DNA from: Faecalicatena sp. Marseille-Q4148
GTDB taxonomy: Bacteria; Bacillota; Clostridia; Lachnospirales; Lachnospiraceae
Reading direction: 5' to 3'
Assembly (NCBI GenBank): GCA_018228665.1
Contig: CP073692.1
Coordinates: forward strand, 2,926,046-2,990,045
DNA: 64,000 nt
Numbering within the stretch: the first letter of the stretch is position 1; each line of letters opens with the position of its first letter. The notes under the pieces were generated by a model that saw only the letters and a list, made by a program, of their open reading frames with translations, was not told the DNA's origin and did no database searches. Positions 1-8,529 of the stretch are shown here, one piece after another. The translations under genes and the position numbers were made by a program.

Positions 1-722
1 TTTTTCGCCAGTTTCTCACAACTCGGTGCAAAAGCAAGCTGGCTGTCGATAATCCGCTTTGCCTCGGTAATTGAGTCCCTGTCACTTTTAGAAATGCTGA
101 TATAACTCGATGAAAGAATACTGAGTTCCAATACTTCACTCAAATACACGGACAGCAATTCAAAGACCTTGCTTTCCAGAAATAAATACCCTAAACCGCC
201 CCGGTATTGCGTAAAATCTTTTAACTCCGCAAAAATATGTTCCATATACGGGGTGATACTCACTTTTGAAATGCCAGTCAATAATTTTTTCTCATAAGCA
301 TCTATCTCACTATCTTCAAAGTAGTCACTCAAAATTTTATGAAAATAGGGCATGGGAATTTTTATATTTTTGAAAAGAAAGTTTGTCTTTCCGGAATAAC
401 ACAGATATTCCATCTTACCATGTCCTCGATAAATACAGGATTCGCCTTTCTGTATGCTGACACATTGACGTGCATCTGCAATATTCCACGATACGCCATC
501 ATTAAAGCAAAATAAAAGTTGAATATAATCTTCGCAGCTTACACCCTGCACATTCATATCTGAAAAATAATTCATTTTCCAGTCTGATACAACAGCTCCT
601 TGCTTTGTAACAACCTGTGAAATCTGACCTGTTCCCATATCAGCCGGAATATCTATTGTCACTGTCTGCGGAGAGTTGGAGAGCAGATCATGGTACAGCT
701 TTGTCATGTATTGATTTGTCAT
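1..722 (-). CDS. AraC-family transcriptional regulator, N-terminal part (cut by window edge)
   Basis: The reading frame is open from an ATG at 722 to the window edge with no stop, so only the N-terminal 240 residues are present. The ATG follows an AGGAGG-type site. The visible part has the ligand/cupin-like N-terminal half (opening MTNQYMTKLYHDLL) and the helical linker that precedes the DNA-binding domain (around SKSDRDSITEAKRIIDSQ). In this family that linker leads straight into two helix-turn-helix motifs, which would lie outside the window. A good sigma-A promoter lies just upstream. It follows the relaxase gene on the same strand but is separated by about 300 bp of hairpins, so it is probably cargo or flanking DNA rather than part of the transfer operon. 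Family call is by sequence character; the ligand is unknown. Confidence 0.7.
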   Translation of the reverse strand, partial: MTNQYMTKLYHDLLSNSPQTVTIDIPADMGTGQISQVVTKQGAVVSDWKMNYFSDMNVQGVSCEDYIQLLFCFNDGVSWNIADARQCVSIQKGESCIYRGHGKMEYLCYSGKTNFLFKNIKIPMPYFHKILSDYFEDSEIDAYEKKLLTGISKVSITPYMEHIFAELKDFTQYRGGLGYLFLESKVFELLSVYLSEVLELSILSSSYISISKSDRDSITEAKRIIDSQLAFAPSCEKLAK

Positions 723-758
723 TGTGCGCCCTCCTTTTGGTTAGTTTTAGCTAATCAC

Positions 759-787
759 AGTCTACACCACTTGCCTTGAAAAGTCAA
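759..787 (-). promoter_or_regulatory. Sigma-A promoter of the AraC-type regulator
   Basis: On the minus strand a TTGACT -35 box (782-787) and a TAGACT -10 box (759-764) are separated by exactly 17 bp. A short inverted repeat, TTAG-N6-CTAA (741-754), lies between the -10 box and the ribosome binding site and could be an operator. Confidence 0.6.
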
Positions 788-863
788 TTTATCTCTGTGG
801 AATATGCAAAGATTAGAGAACAAAACTGGTTATCAGTAATTCACGATACTACCGGCAAGCAAT

Positions 864-998
864 GCAATCTTCCGTAAGATTGCGTATTTTAGAGGATTTC
901 CCGTTGCCGTGAAACCCTCTAAAATGCTTGTTGGTGACATATCCCCAAACCCCTGAGATCGTCACCTGCGGTGACGGCTGCGCGTTCCTTCGGAACGC
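864..998. repeat. Cluster of four hairpins between relaxase gene and AraC gene
   Basis: This 300-bp stretch without a gene holds four inverted repeats: GCAATCTT/AAGATTGC (864-883), ATTTTAGAGG/CCTCTAAAAT (886-925), CGTCACC/GGTGACG (960-976) and GCGTTCC/GGAACGC (982-998). A further GGTGAC at 933-938 can pair with GTCACC at 961-966. None has a clean T-run, so simple termination is not a full explanation. Such a cluster beside a relaxase gene could be a relaxase or accessory-protein binding region or an element boundary. This is inference. Confidence 0.5.
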
Positions 999-1021
999 TG
1001 AAAACTGGGAGCAACATAAAA

Positions 1022-2440
1022 CTATTGTCGGGATTTTTGCTTGTCTTTCTGCTGCTCCTGAGACGCAGGAATGTCCAGCAGATAGTCCACATTGGCCTTG
1101 ATATTGTGAAGCTCCTTCATATCAGACCGGGCCTGCTTATAGGCGGCATAGGCTTTCCGTTTCTGTTCCAGCAGACCGGCGTATTCCTCTCGGAGCGATT
1201 TGACGGAGGGCAGTTTTGTGATTCCTATGCTGTCAAAATATTTCTTCGCCGCCTGGTGTAATAGAATATCCGCCTCATGCTCCGCCCGGAACTTTTTACT
1301 ATAACCAGCCTTGCGGTATTCCACATAGACCGCCCGCGTCTTGGCATAGTTCACGATCTGTTTCTGCAATTCTCCATTGGCGGTCATCTGCGATTCCAGT
1401 TCCTTGATCTTTGCCGACAGTGCATTAAAGCTGATGGTAGCCGCAGCAGCTTTTTCCAGCAAATCTTCATAGCTCATATCTCCATGCTCTTTCAGGTAGA
1501 TCACCGCCTGGGAGAGCTGTTTTAAGTTAAATACCTTCGCCCAGCGTTCATAGCCCGGTCCCTTGCCGGCCCGGACCGCTGCCTCAATATCCACCAGCAG
1601 CCCAGCCTTTGGAACGGGCTTTTGCGAAAAAGTACGGCGGGGTTTTGCCGTGCGGGTGCCCTCGATCCGTTCCTGTATCGCCTGCTCGGTATAGTCGCCT
1701 TTCAGCGTATTGCACCGGGTATAGTTTTTCTGCCCCGGCCCCCGGAGCCGGAGGTTCTTGCGTTCCCGGTTGACTTCGATTCCGGCAGCCTCCAGCTTCT
1801 TCAGGAAGTCCTCAAAGTCTTTCGGCCTTTCTTCCAGGGCCGCGTCGATTGCCCGGCGTAGCTGCTCCTGGAAGGAGGGCTGTTTCGTATTTCCCAGCCA
1901 TGTGCCATAGTGGTCCCTGCTGGGTTTTGGATTTTCCACGATAGACAGACCGTGCTCCAGACACAGCTTGTCATTCATGCGCCGGATCGCCCAGGTAGAG
2001 CCCCAGAAGTTGCGGAATTTCCGGGTGCAGTCAAGGGCGGTGGAATTGATGATGATGTGATTATGAACATGGTGCTTATCCACATGGGTACACACCACAA
2101 AGGCATGATTGCCCTTTGTCAGTTTCAGTGCGAGCTCCCGCCCGATCTGGTTCGCTTCTTCCGGCGTGACTTCGCCGGGCTTGAAGGCTTGCCGGAGGTG
2201 GTAGGCGATCACATCATCCGCGCCCCGGTCCCGCCCGGTCAGGTTCAAATACTGCCGCTTGGAAAGAAGGAACTCCGCATCCGCGATTCGGGTATCACAC
2301 TCATAGCCATAAATGAATTTTCCAAAATCCGTTTTCCGCGGATTCTCCACATAGTCAATGATGTCCGCAATGGCCGTAGACACATCCCGCCCTTTTCCCA
2401 CATGCAGCGGCATTAGTCTTGTGGTTGCTATCAGGATCAC
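1022..2440 (-). CDS. mobA: MobA-type relaxase (MOBP-like)
   Basis: The relaxase nicks oriT, stays bound covalently to the DNA 5' end through a tyrosine and pilots the strand through the transfer channel. The N-terminal relaxase domain has a candidate catalytic tyrosine near residue 30 (IADIIDYVENP) and the metal-binding histidine motif around residues 119-128 (H-x-D-K-H-H-V-H-N-H). The C-terminal third is charged and helical. The frame begins with GTG at 2440, but family members begin MATTRLMPLH. Here the codon before Ala is ATA (2429-2431), placed 6 nt after AAGGGGGTG, so translation may start at ATA or CTG. It is the last gene of the ICE1 operon, downstream of an AbiE pair that separates it from MobC. 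Confidence 0.85.
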   Translation of the reverse strand: MILIATTRLMPLHVGKGRDVSTAIADIIDYVENPRKTDFGKFIYGYECDTRIADAEFLLSKRQYLNLTGRDRGADDVIAYHLRQAFKPGEVTPEEANQIGRELALKLTKGNHAFVVCTHVDKHHVHNHIIINSTALDCTRKFRNFWGSTWAIRRMNDKLCLEHGLSIVENPKPSRDHYGTWLGNTKQPSFQEQLRRAIDAALEERPKDFEDFLKKLEAAGIEVNRERKNLRLRGPGQKNYTRCNTLKGDYTEQAIQERIEGTRTAKPRRTFSQKPVPKAGLLVDIEAAVRAGKGPGYERWAKVFNLKQLSQAVIYLKEHGDMSYEDLLEKAAAATISFNALSAKIKELESQMTANGELQKQIVNYAKTRAVYVEYRKAGYSKKFRAEHEADILLHQAAKKYFDSIGITKLPSVKSLREEYAGLLEQKRKAYAAYKQARSDMKELHNIKANVDYLLDIPASQEQQKDKQKSRQ

Positions 2441-2515
2441 CCCCTTGCCAAAATGAAAGAGCTGCCCGGAAGGACAGCCCTTGGTATGTATTCGTTATAG
2501 TGCCGGTGTATCTTT

Positions 2516-3472
2516 TTACTTTGGCATCCGCCCGCCGCATTTCCATAGTGCCATCGGGTGATGTTCAACACGCGAGAGAATATCAGCATCGTCAAACAAA
2601 AGGCCCGGCTGATAGTTTCCCTCTGCAAAAGCCTGCCAGAAGGACAGCTCCGTATCTTCCGGTTTTAGAATCGCGGCTAAATAATCCTTTACCTGTTTCT
2701 GCGCACAGGCCAGGTCAAAGCGTTCTCCACGGCGCAGCACCGGTGTAAGGTCCGTCCTGATTTTCCGTGCGGATATGCTGCCGATACCATTGAGGTCAAA
2801 GTATTCCGGCACGGTTTCCGAAGCAATCGCCGCGTAGAACATGATACACTTTCTGAAAAGCGGTTCCTGCGTCTCGTCAAACAATCCATACTTTTGCATA
2901 TTGAACATATCATATAAATCCCGCGGGGCCGCCCGGTTTAAGAGGGCGACCGTCTTTGCGGAGAAGATTTCCAGAGGATCAACGTTTAATACTGTAAGCT
3001 CCTGATCGTTCCATGGCAAATAAACCGGTCTGCGGGAAACAGGCAGCACATGGCAGCGGAGCATATAGTTGATCTCAATTTTCAGGTTGTCTTTCATTCC
3101 TCCGGCATTCACATACTCGTACACGAAGGAATCCAGCGCGTGGTATTGCTTTGATTTCAAACTCAGCGTATAGCCGGAAGCCGCCATGTATTTTTGTATG
3201 TGTTCATTGATCTGCTCCCGCTCCGCTAGCATAGCTTCCCTTGATACATCCTTTGAGAAATCCAGGTCTATATCAACCGACAGGCGGGGCAGATCAAAAA
3301 TCGTCAGATTGATCGCCGTGCCGCCTTTCAGGGCAAGGCTGTCCGCAAGCAACCCATCGCTTTCCATAAAAGAAAGAACATCCGCGAGGCGGCAGACTTT
3401 CTCAAAGGTGTCACGGACAAAGCCGAGTTCTTTGGCCTGCCTGCCAAGCGTAATACGGTCAAAGCGCATCAT
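2516..3472 (-). CDS. AbiEii/AbiGii-type nucleotidyltransferase toxin
   Basis: Toxin of a type IV toxin-antitoxin system of the AbiE family: a nucleotidyltransferase that causes growth arrest and can abort phage infection. The N-terminal fold shows LALKGGTAINL followed by RLSVDIDLDF, the GG/GT-x(n)-S-x-D-x-D signature of the AbiEii nucleotidyltransferase core. Length (318 aa) fits the family. The start overlaps the end of the antitoxin gene by 14 bp, typical of coupled translation. It lies between MobC and the relaxase inside the mobilisation operon, so it would be co-transcribed with transfer genes. A role in element maintenance or phage exclusion is inferred from the family. Confidence 0.85.
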   Translation of the reverse strand: MMRFDRITLGRQAKELGFVRDTFEKVCRLADVLSFMESDGLLADSLALKGGTAINLTIFDLPRLSVDIDLDFSKDVSREAMLAEREQINEHIQKYMAASGYTLSLKSKQYHALDSFVYEYVNAGGMKDNLKIEINYMLRCHVLPVSRRPVYLPWNDQELTVLNVDPLEIFSAKTVALLNRAAPRDLYDMFNMQKYGLFDETQEPLFRKCIMFYAAIASETVPEYFDLNGIGSISARKIRTDLTPVLRRGERFDLACAQKQVKDYLAAILKPEDTELSFWQAFAEGNYQPGLLFDDADILSRVEHHPMALWKCGGRMPK

Positions 3473-4223
3473 AATCAGTTACCCCCTTATTTATGATCGT
3501 TTTCAAATCTTTTGGAGCAAACAGTTTCCATCTGTTATGAAGGACAAAATCGCCCTGCTTTTCAAAGAGATAGGTTTTACTGGCAGAAGACCGTTTTTCA
3601 CATTCCACAAAAAACGGTTCCGGTAAAGACAGTTCCTCTTTCCATGCTTCAAGAATAAATCCGGCCTTTTGATATAGCTGCGCCCGGCCATACAGTTCCA
3701 GCGCGTCAAGCAGTTTGCTGTAATCAAGCGAAGGAATCAGGAGAAGGCAGCGCAACAATTCTTCCAGGCCTCCGATTTTTTCAAAATCCGCTATACTGTC
3801 TATCACGGTCCGCTCTAAAGAAGTCACGCGGATGCCGGTGTCTGTTTTTATGATGTCCGTATTTCCCCGGCAGGCCATCGGACAGTAATTTACGCCGTCA
3901 TAAGAGAACGGGCGGACGCGCTTTTGGGTGGTGAAGTACACATCATAAAAAACCTGGTTCGCATATCCGTAGTATTCAAAGGCGCTGTGGTGGGACACAC
4001 AGGCATCGTCTGTCACGCGGGAAGCTATCTGGTAGCGGTTCGGGATCGCCTGTCCGGTTTCCATGCTGATGACCGCATATAGATTGCGGCGCACACGCTC
4101 GATATATCCTTTTTGCAGATAACTCTTTATCTGCCATACAGCGGAACTTTCTGATCCGGCGAGCTGCACCATATCATCATGTGTAAAACAGCGCAAAGCG
4201 GCAAGCTCTTTGTATCGTTCCAT
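3459..4223 (-). CDS. AbiEi-type antitoxin / transcriptional regulator
   Basis: Partner of the downstream AbiEii toxin. The ATG at 4223 is chosen because it follows AAAGGAGG with good spacing; a longer frame to 4319 lacks a ribosome binding site. The N-terminal 70 residues form a winged-helix domain (FTHDDMVQLAGSESSAVWQIKSYLQKGYIERVRRNLYAV), as in AbiEi proteins that bind inverted repeats in their own promoter. The C-terminal domain has the H-x2-A-x-E-YYG pattern seen in this family. The gene is more AT-rich than its neighbours, suggesting the pair was acquired as a unit. Confidence 0.85.
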   Translation of the reverse strand: MERYKELAALRCFTHDDMVQLAGSESSAVWQIKSYLQKGYIERVRRNLYAVISMETGQAIPNRYQIASRVTDDACVSHHSAFEYYGYANQVFYDVYFTTQKRVRPFSYDGVNYCPMACRGNTDIIKTDTGIRVTSLERTVIDSIADFEKIGGLEELLRCLLLIPSLDYSKLLDALELYGRAQLYQKAGFILEAWKEELSLPEPFFVECEKRSSASKTYLFEKQGDFVLHNRWKLFAPKDLKTIINKGVTDYDAL

Positions 4224-4364
4224 TGCACAGCCTCCTTTTTTGTTTTCATTATAACGCAAAGCAAGAGAAAATACAATGGTTTTGAACGGATTTAGAAATA
4301 ATCGTTTTTTGAACTGCACGAAGCAATAGGGAAAGTATCTGTTTTGTGCGAATTTGAAAATGTA

Positions 4365-4874
4365 TTAACGTTCCGGCTCTTTCCGTTTTGTTGGTGCATG
4401 TACGGCTGCCGTCCGCTCTGTACTCTGTTTTATGCCTTCGCGGATCGAGACTTTCTTCCCATGTTCCTTTGTATAATCGAGCCGGGCCTGCGTAAGAAAG
4501 AGATCGACAAGTCCGGGGTGGCTACGATCCACCACAAAGTAAACATTCCGATCTTGGCCGAAGCCGTCCGGGTTCTCGTAGACCGGAATGGTTTTCGCCC
4601 AGGCTTTGTTATCGCGGGAAATACGCCCATCCCAATCCTTTTGCCGGACCGTGCCCGCAAGCACATAAAACATCCGGTCATAACCGAATTGTTCCAAAAC
4701 CTGATGTACTGCCTCCGTTCCGAGGCGGTTATCCCGGTAGTGATCGGCAATGGCCTGTTCGATTGCCTCCTTACAGGCGATATTTGCCTTATAGGAAGCA
4801 CGGTATTGTTCCAGTTCTCCATGCTCACGCACATAGGAAGCCGGATAGATATATAGCTGTGTTGTGTCTTTCAT
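4365..4874 (-). CDS. DUF3849-type ICE accessory protein
   Basis: Start ATG at 4874 follows a GGAGGG site; an upstream in-frame ATG at 4979 has none. The 169-residue soluble protein resembles the DUF3849 family found only in conjugative elements: an N-terminal Tyr/Arg-rich region (YIYPASYVREHGELEQYRAS), then conserved RLGTEAV and ENPDGFGQDRNVYFV blocks. Function is not known. Its tail carries VSIREGIKQ about 28 residues from the C terminus followed by a basic stretch, matching the tail motif shared by many ICE1 accessory proteins (see findings). It sits between the CD1845 membrane protein and the AbiE pair. Confidence 0.7.
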   Translation of the reverse strand: MKDTTQLYIYPASYVREHGELEQYRASYKANIACKEAIEQAIADHYRDNRLGTEAVHQVLEQFGYDRMFYVLAGTVRQKDWDGRISRDNKAWAKTIPVYENPDGFGQDRNVYFVVDRSHPGLVDLFLTQARLDYTKEHGKKVSIREGIKQSTERTAAVHAPTKRKEPER

Positions 4875-4965
4875 GTGATCCCTCCAAATAGAAAAAGCTG
4901 CCTTGTGAGACAGCCCCGAATAGTGAAAAAGAGGGCGGGACACCGAAAATGCCCCGCCCATAAGT

Positions 4966-5256
4966 TTATCCAAATACAAAATCTTTGAGTGCGTGGTTTG
5001 CGCCGCCGATCATCCCGACCAGCCAGGCCGCCGCCATTGGCAGACCGTAGGGGCTTATCAGAAACGCGATCACCAGCCATGCAAGCCCGGCCCACACTCC
5101 GGCAGTAAAGAACAGCACCAGCGACGCCAGAAATACAATGCCTGATAAAATCCCCAGCACCGCGCCGGATGCGATCACCAGGAACTTGCACACCAGATAA
5201 AGAAGCCCCGTAACCAGGACAAAGGGAAACGCCAACAGTTTGAATATCAGACGCAT
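4966..5256 (-). CDS. CD1845-type small membrane protein
   Basis: A 96-residue, very hydrophobic protein with three or four predicted membrane segments (LLAFPFVLVTGLLYLVCKF, GAVLGILSGIVFLASLVLFF, AGLAWLVIAFLI) and a short conserved C-terminal tail (GANHALKDFVFG). It resembles the CD1845 family encoded next to mobC in Tn1549/CTn-type elements. Its role is unknown; position in the mobilisation operon suggests an accessory membrane function in transfer. Confidence 0.75.
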   Translation of the reverse strand: MRLIFKLLAFPFVLVTGLLYLVCKFLVIASGAVLGILSGIVFLASLVLFFTAGVWAGLAWLVIAFLISPYGLPMAAAWLVGMIGGANHALKDFVFG

Positions 5257-5347
5257 AGGTCAAGCCTCCTTCCACGGGAAAATATCATGTCCCTCTGCCA
5301 AAATTCTACCGTGCCGGTTCCCGGAAAGCAACGGCTATTTTCTCCGT

Positions 5348-5692
5348 TTACGAAATGTTTGCAAATCCCCGGAGCAGCTTATCCATACCATTCCACAGGT
5401 CATCCAGCCGGGTACGCAGATCTTCCACATCCGCAGCATAAACGCTGCCGGTTTCATTGGCACGCCGGGTGTACTGGTTTAAGTTGTTGGAGCAGATACG
5501 AAGGAGGCGTATCATTTCCTGAATGTCGCCCATATCCAGGTGAATGATGTAACCGTCCACCGCCATTTTGCGGAGATAAGCGGAAAGGTTGGTGATCCCC
5601 AGCTCTGCCATGCGCTCTTTTATCAAAGCAGCCTCCGCCTCGGTCAGAACAAACTCCACACGGACAGACCGCTTATCCCGTCCGCCCTTCAT
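5348..5692 (-). CDS. mobC: MobC-type relaxosome accessory protein
   Basis: Small (114 aa) protein of the MobC/plasmid mobilisation relaxosome family: an N-terminal ribbon-helix-helix (KRSVRVEFVLTEAEAALIKERMAELGI), the family's NLSAYLRKMAVDGYI block, then a helical C-terminal half (IQEMIRLLRICSNNLNQYTRRANETGS). MobC proteins bind near oriT and help the relaxase open the DNA. The start overlaps the stop of the gene upstream by 4 bp, so the two are translationally coupled. Confidence 0.85.
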   Translation of the reverse strand: MKGGRDKRSVRVEFVLTEAEAALIKERMAELGITNLSAYLRKMAVDGYIIHLDMGDIQEMIRLLRICSNNLNQYTRRANETGSVYAADVEDLRTRLDDLWNGMDKLLRGFANIS

Positions 5693-6393
5693 CGGTCCAG
5701 CCCGCCTTTATGGGGTGCGCCTCTACCGGGAGCAGCGACGGCGGCCTGGGCCTCTTTGAGCCTGCCGCGCATGGACGCCTTTTTTAATTTTTCCATGTAT
5801 TCCTGAACATTGCCCGGCTTTGCATGGTAATCCCGTTTCAGCCGTTCCCGGCGCAGGATCACCGCCAGCTCCCGCTCGCTTTCCGGCGCGTACTGCATGG
5901 ATTTTGGCGTGCCGTGCTCCGGCATAAGCTCATTGATCTGCCGTCTCCGGGACTGATAGGGCAAGGTAAACTGTACGCCGTCCTCGAATGTCACCGTTAC
6001 CCGGTCAATGGGACAGGACAGTGATTTCACCCGCTCCACATGGGAAGGGTAATCCAGAGGGTAGATGGTGCCGGTCACTTTTCCATCCTGCAAACCATCC
6101 AATGTAAGGGCATAAGCTAAAATCGGGTCATTCGTCTGCTCATGGTAGAACATCCACACTTTATTTTCATTGCTTTCCTGTAGATACACCTCCCGCTCGC
6201 TCAAACAATAGGTGCCGCAGGGCCGTGACATCCAGAGAAGGCGCCGCTCCTCCGGTTCTCCTGATAAGGCCACCTTTTGGATCAGTTCTTTATCCACGTC
6301 AAAATCTTCTTTATAATGCTGTGTATGCAGTTCTACGACCTGCCCCAGAAAGTCCAGTATGTCTACGCCTTCAAATTTGGTCCCCATACTCAA
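5689..6393 (-). CDS. ICE accessory protein of unknown function
   Basis: A 234-residue soluble protein that I cannot place in a named family. Visible features are a mixed alpha/beta N-terminal half, a TVTFEDGVQFTLPYQSRRRQINEL block in the middle and a basic C-terminal helix (LRRERLKRDYHAKPGNVQEYMEKLKKASMRGRL). The tail carries KASMRGRLKEAQ about 30 residues from the end, a form of the shared ICE1 tail motif. It overlaps mobC by 4 bp downstream and the upstream gene by 4 bp, so it is expressed with the mobilisation genes. A role linked to the relaxosome is plausible from position only. Confidence 0.55.
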   Translation of the reverse strand: MSMGTKFEGVDILDFLGQVVELHTQHYKEDFDVDKELIQKVALSGEPEERRLLWMSRPCGTYCLSEREVYLQESNENKVWMFYHEQTNDPILAYALTLDGLQDGKVTGTIYPLDYPSHVERVKSLSCPIDRVTVTFEDGVQFTLPYQSRRRQINELMPEHGTPKSMQYAPESERELAVILRRERLKRDYHAKPGNVQEYMEKLKKASMRGRLKEAQAAVAAPGRGAPHKGGLDR

Positions 6394-7328
6394 AGCCCCC
6401 TTTCCGGGACAGGCGGTGTGATCTGCCTTGCCTCATGCTCCGGGCGCTCGGATTTCAGGCGGTCCAGGACAGAGGGCTTTTCTTCCGGCAAGGTCTCCGG
6501 GGCAAGCTCCCGGATTTCCTCGTGGGTCTGGCCGTCCGTCAGGTCCGGCTTCACCGGGGGCTCGTTGTTCAGCCTGCCGTCCAGCATATTATAATTGCCG
6601 GTCTGTCCTTCCTCGTAAAGCTCCGCGTTCCGCAGATAGCTTTCAGGCGGCTGGAAGGGCTGCCCGGCGAACAGGATTTCCCGCTGTGCTTCAAACTGCC
6701 GGAGAACGCCGTTTTGTAGCCGGGCAAACTCCGCATACTGATCCGATGTAAGCCCACGCTCCAGCATTTCCGCCTGAGAATGGGCCCAGCCCTCACCGTA
6801 GAGGAAATAATACATATCCGCCCGGTCTGTGACAAAGCATAGGGAGCCGTCGCCGTTATCGTAATAGGAGGTAAGCCCGTCCTGATAGTGATAGTGTTCC
6901 TCGCGGCCCAGATAGACCCGGTTGTCTGCCGCAAGCATGGCGACCATGCCGGCATAATTGCTGTGTACCGCGGAACGGATTTCCACCAAAGGGTCCGGAT
7001 CTTTGGAAAGCTGCCTGCCGGGAATCTCATTCAGTTTTTCCATCGCCGCGTTTCGGGGCGTCTGTTCCTCATGGGCGCGGGCAGCTCTGTCCGGCTGTGT
7101 TCCGTCCTTTCGGACAGCACCCGGTTCCGGTTCCTTTTCCTTTACAAAATAGTGGACGTTGGCAGTCGTGCGGCTGTTACACTCCTTCGCGTAAGCCTCG
7201 GCTGTCTCCTGGGAGGCAAATTCAAGGGGCCTGCCGGCCTCCTTGCACCAGCTTTCCGCCCGCCCAAAGATTGAAGCGGCGCTGCGCACCGCCCATACAC
7301 CGTAAGTCTTTTCTTTTTCCATCGGCAC
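6390..7328 (-). CDS. DUF4316-like ICE accessory protein
   Basis: 312 residues. The N-terminal 70 residues read as a small alpha/beta module (KTYGVWAVRSAASIFGRAESWCKE...FASQETAEAYAKECN). The middle has a repeated acidic/aromatic region (YHYQDGLTSYYDNGDGSLCFVT). The C-terminal part has SYLRNAELYEEGQTGNYNMLDGRLNNEPP, resembling the DUF4316 family of conjugative transposons. The tail has KPSVLDRLKSER 29 residues from the end, one of the clearest copies of the shared tail motif. Function unknown; family call tentative. Confidence 0.55.
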   Translation of the reverse strand: MPMEKEKTYGVWAVRSAASIFGRAESWCKEAGRPLEFASQETAEAYAKECNSRTTANVHYFVKEKEPEPGAVRKDGTQPDRAARAHEEQTPRNAAMEKLNEIPGRQLSKDPDPLVEIRSAVHSNYAGMVAMLAADNRVYLGREEHYHYQDGLTSYYDNGDGSLCFVTDRADMYYFLYGEGWAHSQAEMLERGLTSDQYAEFARLQNGVLRQFEAQREILFAGQPFQPPESYLRNAELYEEGQTGNYNMLDGRLNNEPPVKPDLTDGQTHEEIRELAPETLPEEKPSVLDRLKSERPEHEARQITPPVPERGL

Positions 7329-7334
7329 CTCCTG

Positions 7335-7967
7335 TTATCGTTCCTGCTGCTTTTCCGGTTTTAGCCGGGCAGACGGTTCCGCTGTTTTCGTTTCTTTAAG
7401 CTGCTGCCGGAGGGAGGGCCTTTGTTCCGGCTCCGTATCTGTGATATTCACATACTCGCCGATGATACAAAGCGCCTCGCCATAGCTGCCGGAAGCAAAT
7501 ACCCGGTCCTTCATTTCCTTTGCCTGGTCTGTAAGCCCATGCTCCCGCAAAGTGCGCTCAGCGATCCCCACCAGGTTAAAAATATTGCCGTCCTGCCCGA
7601 TCAGCGCGCAGTCCGGCTTTTCCGGCTCCGGCGCCGGTTCCCCGATAAACCCGCCCAGACGGTTGGGGACAAAATCAGAGAGCCATGTGCCACCGAAAGT
7701 CTCATGGGTCTGCAAACGCCACATGGCAAGTTTCCCAATCTCCAGGTCCACACCCTCAAAGGGATAGAGCAGACAGGGAGAATCATTATACTCAAAAGCA
7801 AAAATATCCTGGAACTTCGCGCCGTTTTTCAGAATACCGGCCTCGGTGAACATTTCATTGATCCCGTCAAGCCATTCCTGCAGCTCGCCGCCGCAGCCCT
7901 GCAAAATCAGGCCGCCTTTTCCCTCCATACGGCGAAGGTCCTCTGTTTCAATATGGTTGATACTCAA
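7335..7967 (-). CDS. ICE accessory protein with shared tail motif (first of a pair)
   Basis: The likely start is TTG at 7967, preceded by AGGAGG; a longer frame to 8114 overlaps the upstream gene and lacks a site. About 210 residues, acidic, soluble, family not recognised. Conserved-looking blocks are LDGINEMFTEAGI, FEGVDLEIGKLAMW and DCALIGQDGNIFNLVGIAERTLREHG. The tail RPSLRQQLKETK lies 28 residues from the end and is nearly identical to that of the next gene upstream, although the rest of the two proteins differs. Confidence 0.55.
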   Translation of the reverse strand: MSINHIETEDLRRMEGKGGLILQGCGGELQEWLDGINEMFTEAGILKNGAKFQDIFAFEYNDSPCLLYPFEGVDLEIGKLAMWRLQTHETFGGTWLSDFVPNRLGGFIGEPAPEPEKPDCALIGQDGNIFNLVGIAERTLREHGLTDQAKEMKDRVFASGSYGEALCIIGEYVNITDTEPEQRPSLRQQLKETKTAEPSARLKPEKQQER

Positions 7968-7978
7968 AAAATCGCCTC

Positions 7979-8503
7979 CTATCGTTGTTGTTGGTTTTCT
8001 TTCCTGTGCCGGACAGCTTTGCCCTCCGGCGTTTTCCTTAGCTGCTGCCGGAGGGAGGGCTTTTGTTCCTCTTTCTGTAAATCCGTAAGGATCGCAGATA
8101 AGGGCTGTTCCCACCGGCTCCCGAAGCCCCGTACCACCGTTCCGGCCAGAGCACCGTTTTCCCTGAACATTTCCAGCGTGTCAAAAGCCCGGTCAAAAAG
8201 AGAAATGTTTCCGGAATCTACACATGGGGCAAAGTGGATCACCCCTTTGGGATAGTTCCTGCCGGTCCCGATCCAGCCCCGCACAAAATCGTCAAAATCT
8301 TTTGTGATTCCCGCATCTGCCAGCTCCACGGCATGGCTGGCATTTACAAGACTTGTTTCCTGATACTGGCGGCCCAGGACCAGCACGCCGGTCTTTGGAT
8401 TGAACAGGAAGCGCCGGTTGCCGATCTGCTGCATGTCAATGGCCTGCGTCCTGGTATCGATCCGCATGATCTCCGGCACAATCGGTATTTTTTCTATAAG
8501 CAT
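7979..8503 (-). CDS. ICE accessory protein with shared tail motif (second of a pair)
   Basis: 174 residues with a good site (TTGGAGGG) before the ATG at 8503. No family recognised. It contains RRFLFNPKTGVLVLGRQYQ and GVIHFAPCVDSGNISLFDRAFDTLEMF, suggesting a compact alpha/beta domain. The tail KPSLRQQLRKTP is 27 residues from the C terminus and repeats the tail of its downstream neighbour. It is the first gene of the leftward run after the candidate oriT region, and shares a transcript with the mobilisation genes. Confidence 0.5.
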   Translation of the reverse strand: MLIEKIPIVPEIMRIDTRTQAIDMQQIGNRRFLFNPKTGVLVLGRQYQETSLVNASHAVELADAGITKDFDDFVRGWIGTGRNYPKGVIHFAPCVDSGNISLFDRAFDTLEMFRENGALAGTVVRGFGSRWEQPLSAILTDLQKEEQKPSLRQQLRKTPEGKAVRHRKENQQQR

Positions 8504-8529
8504 CCCTCCAAACTGTCATAAAAATAGAG

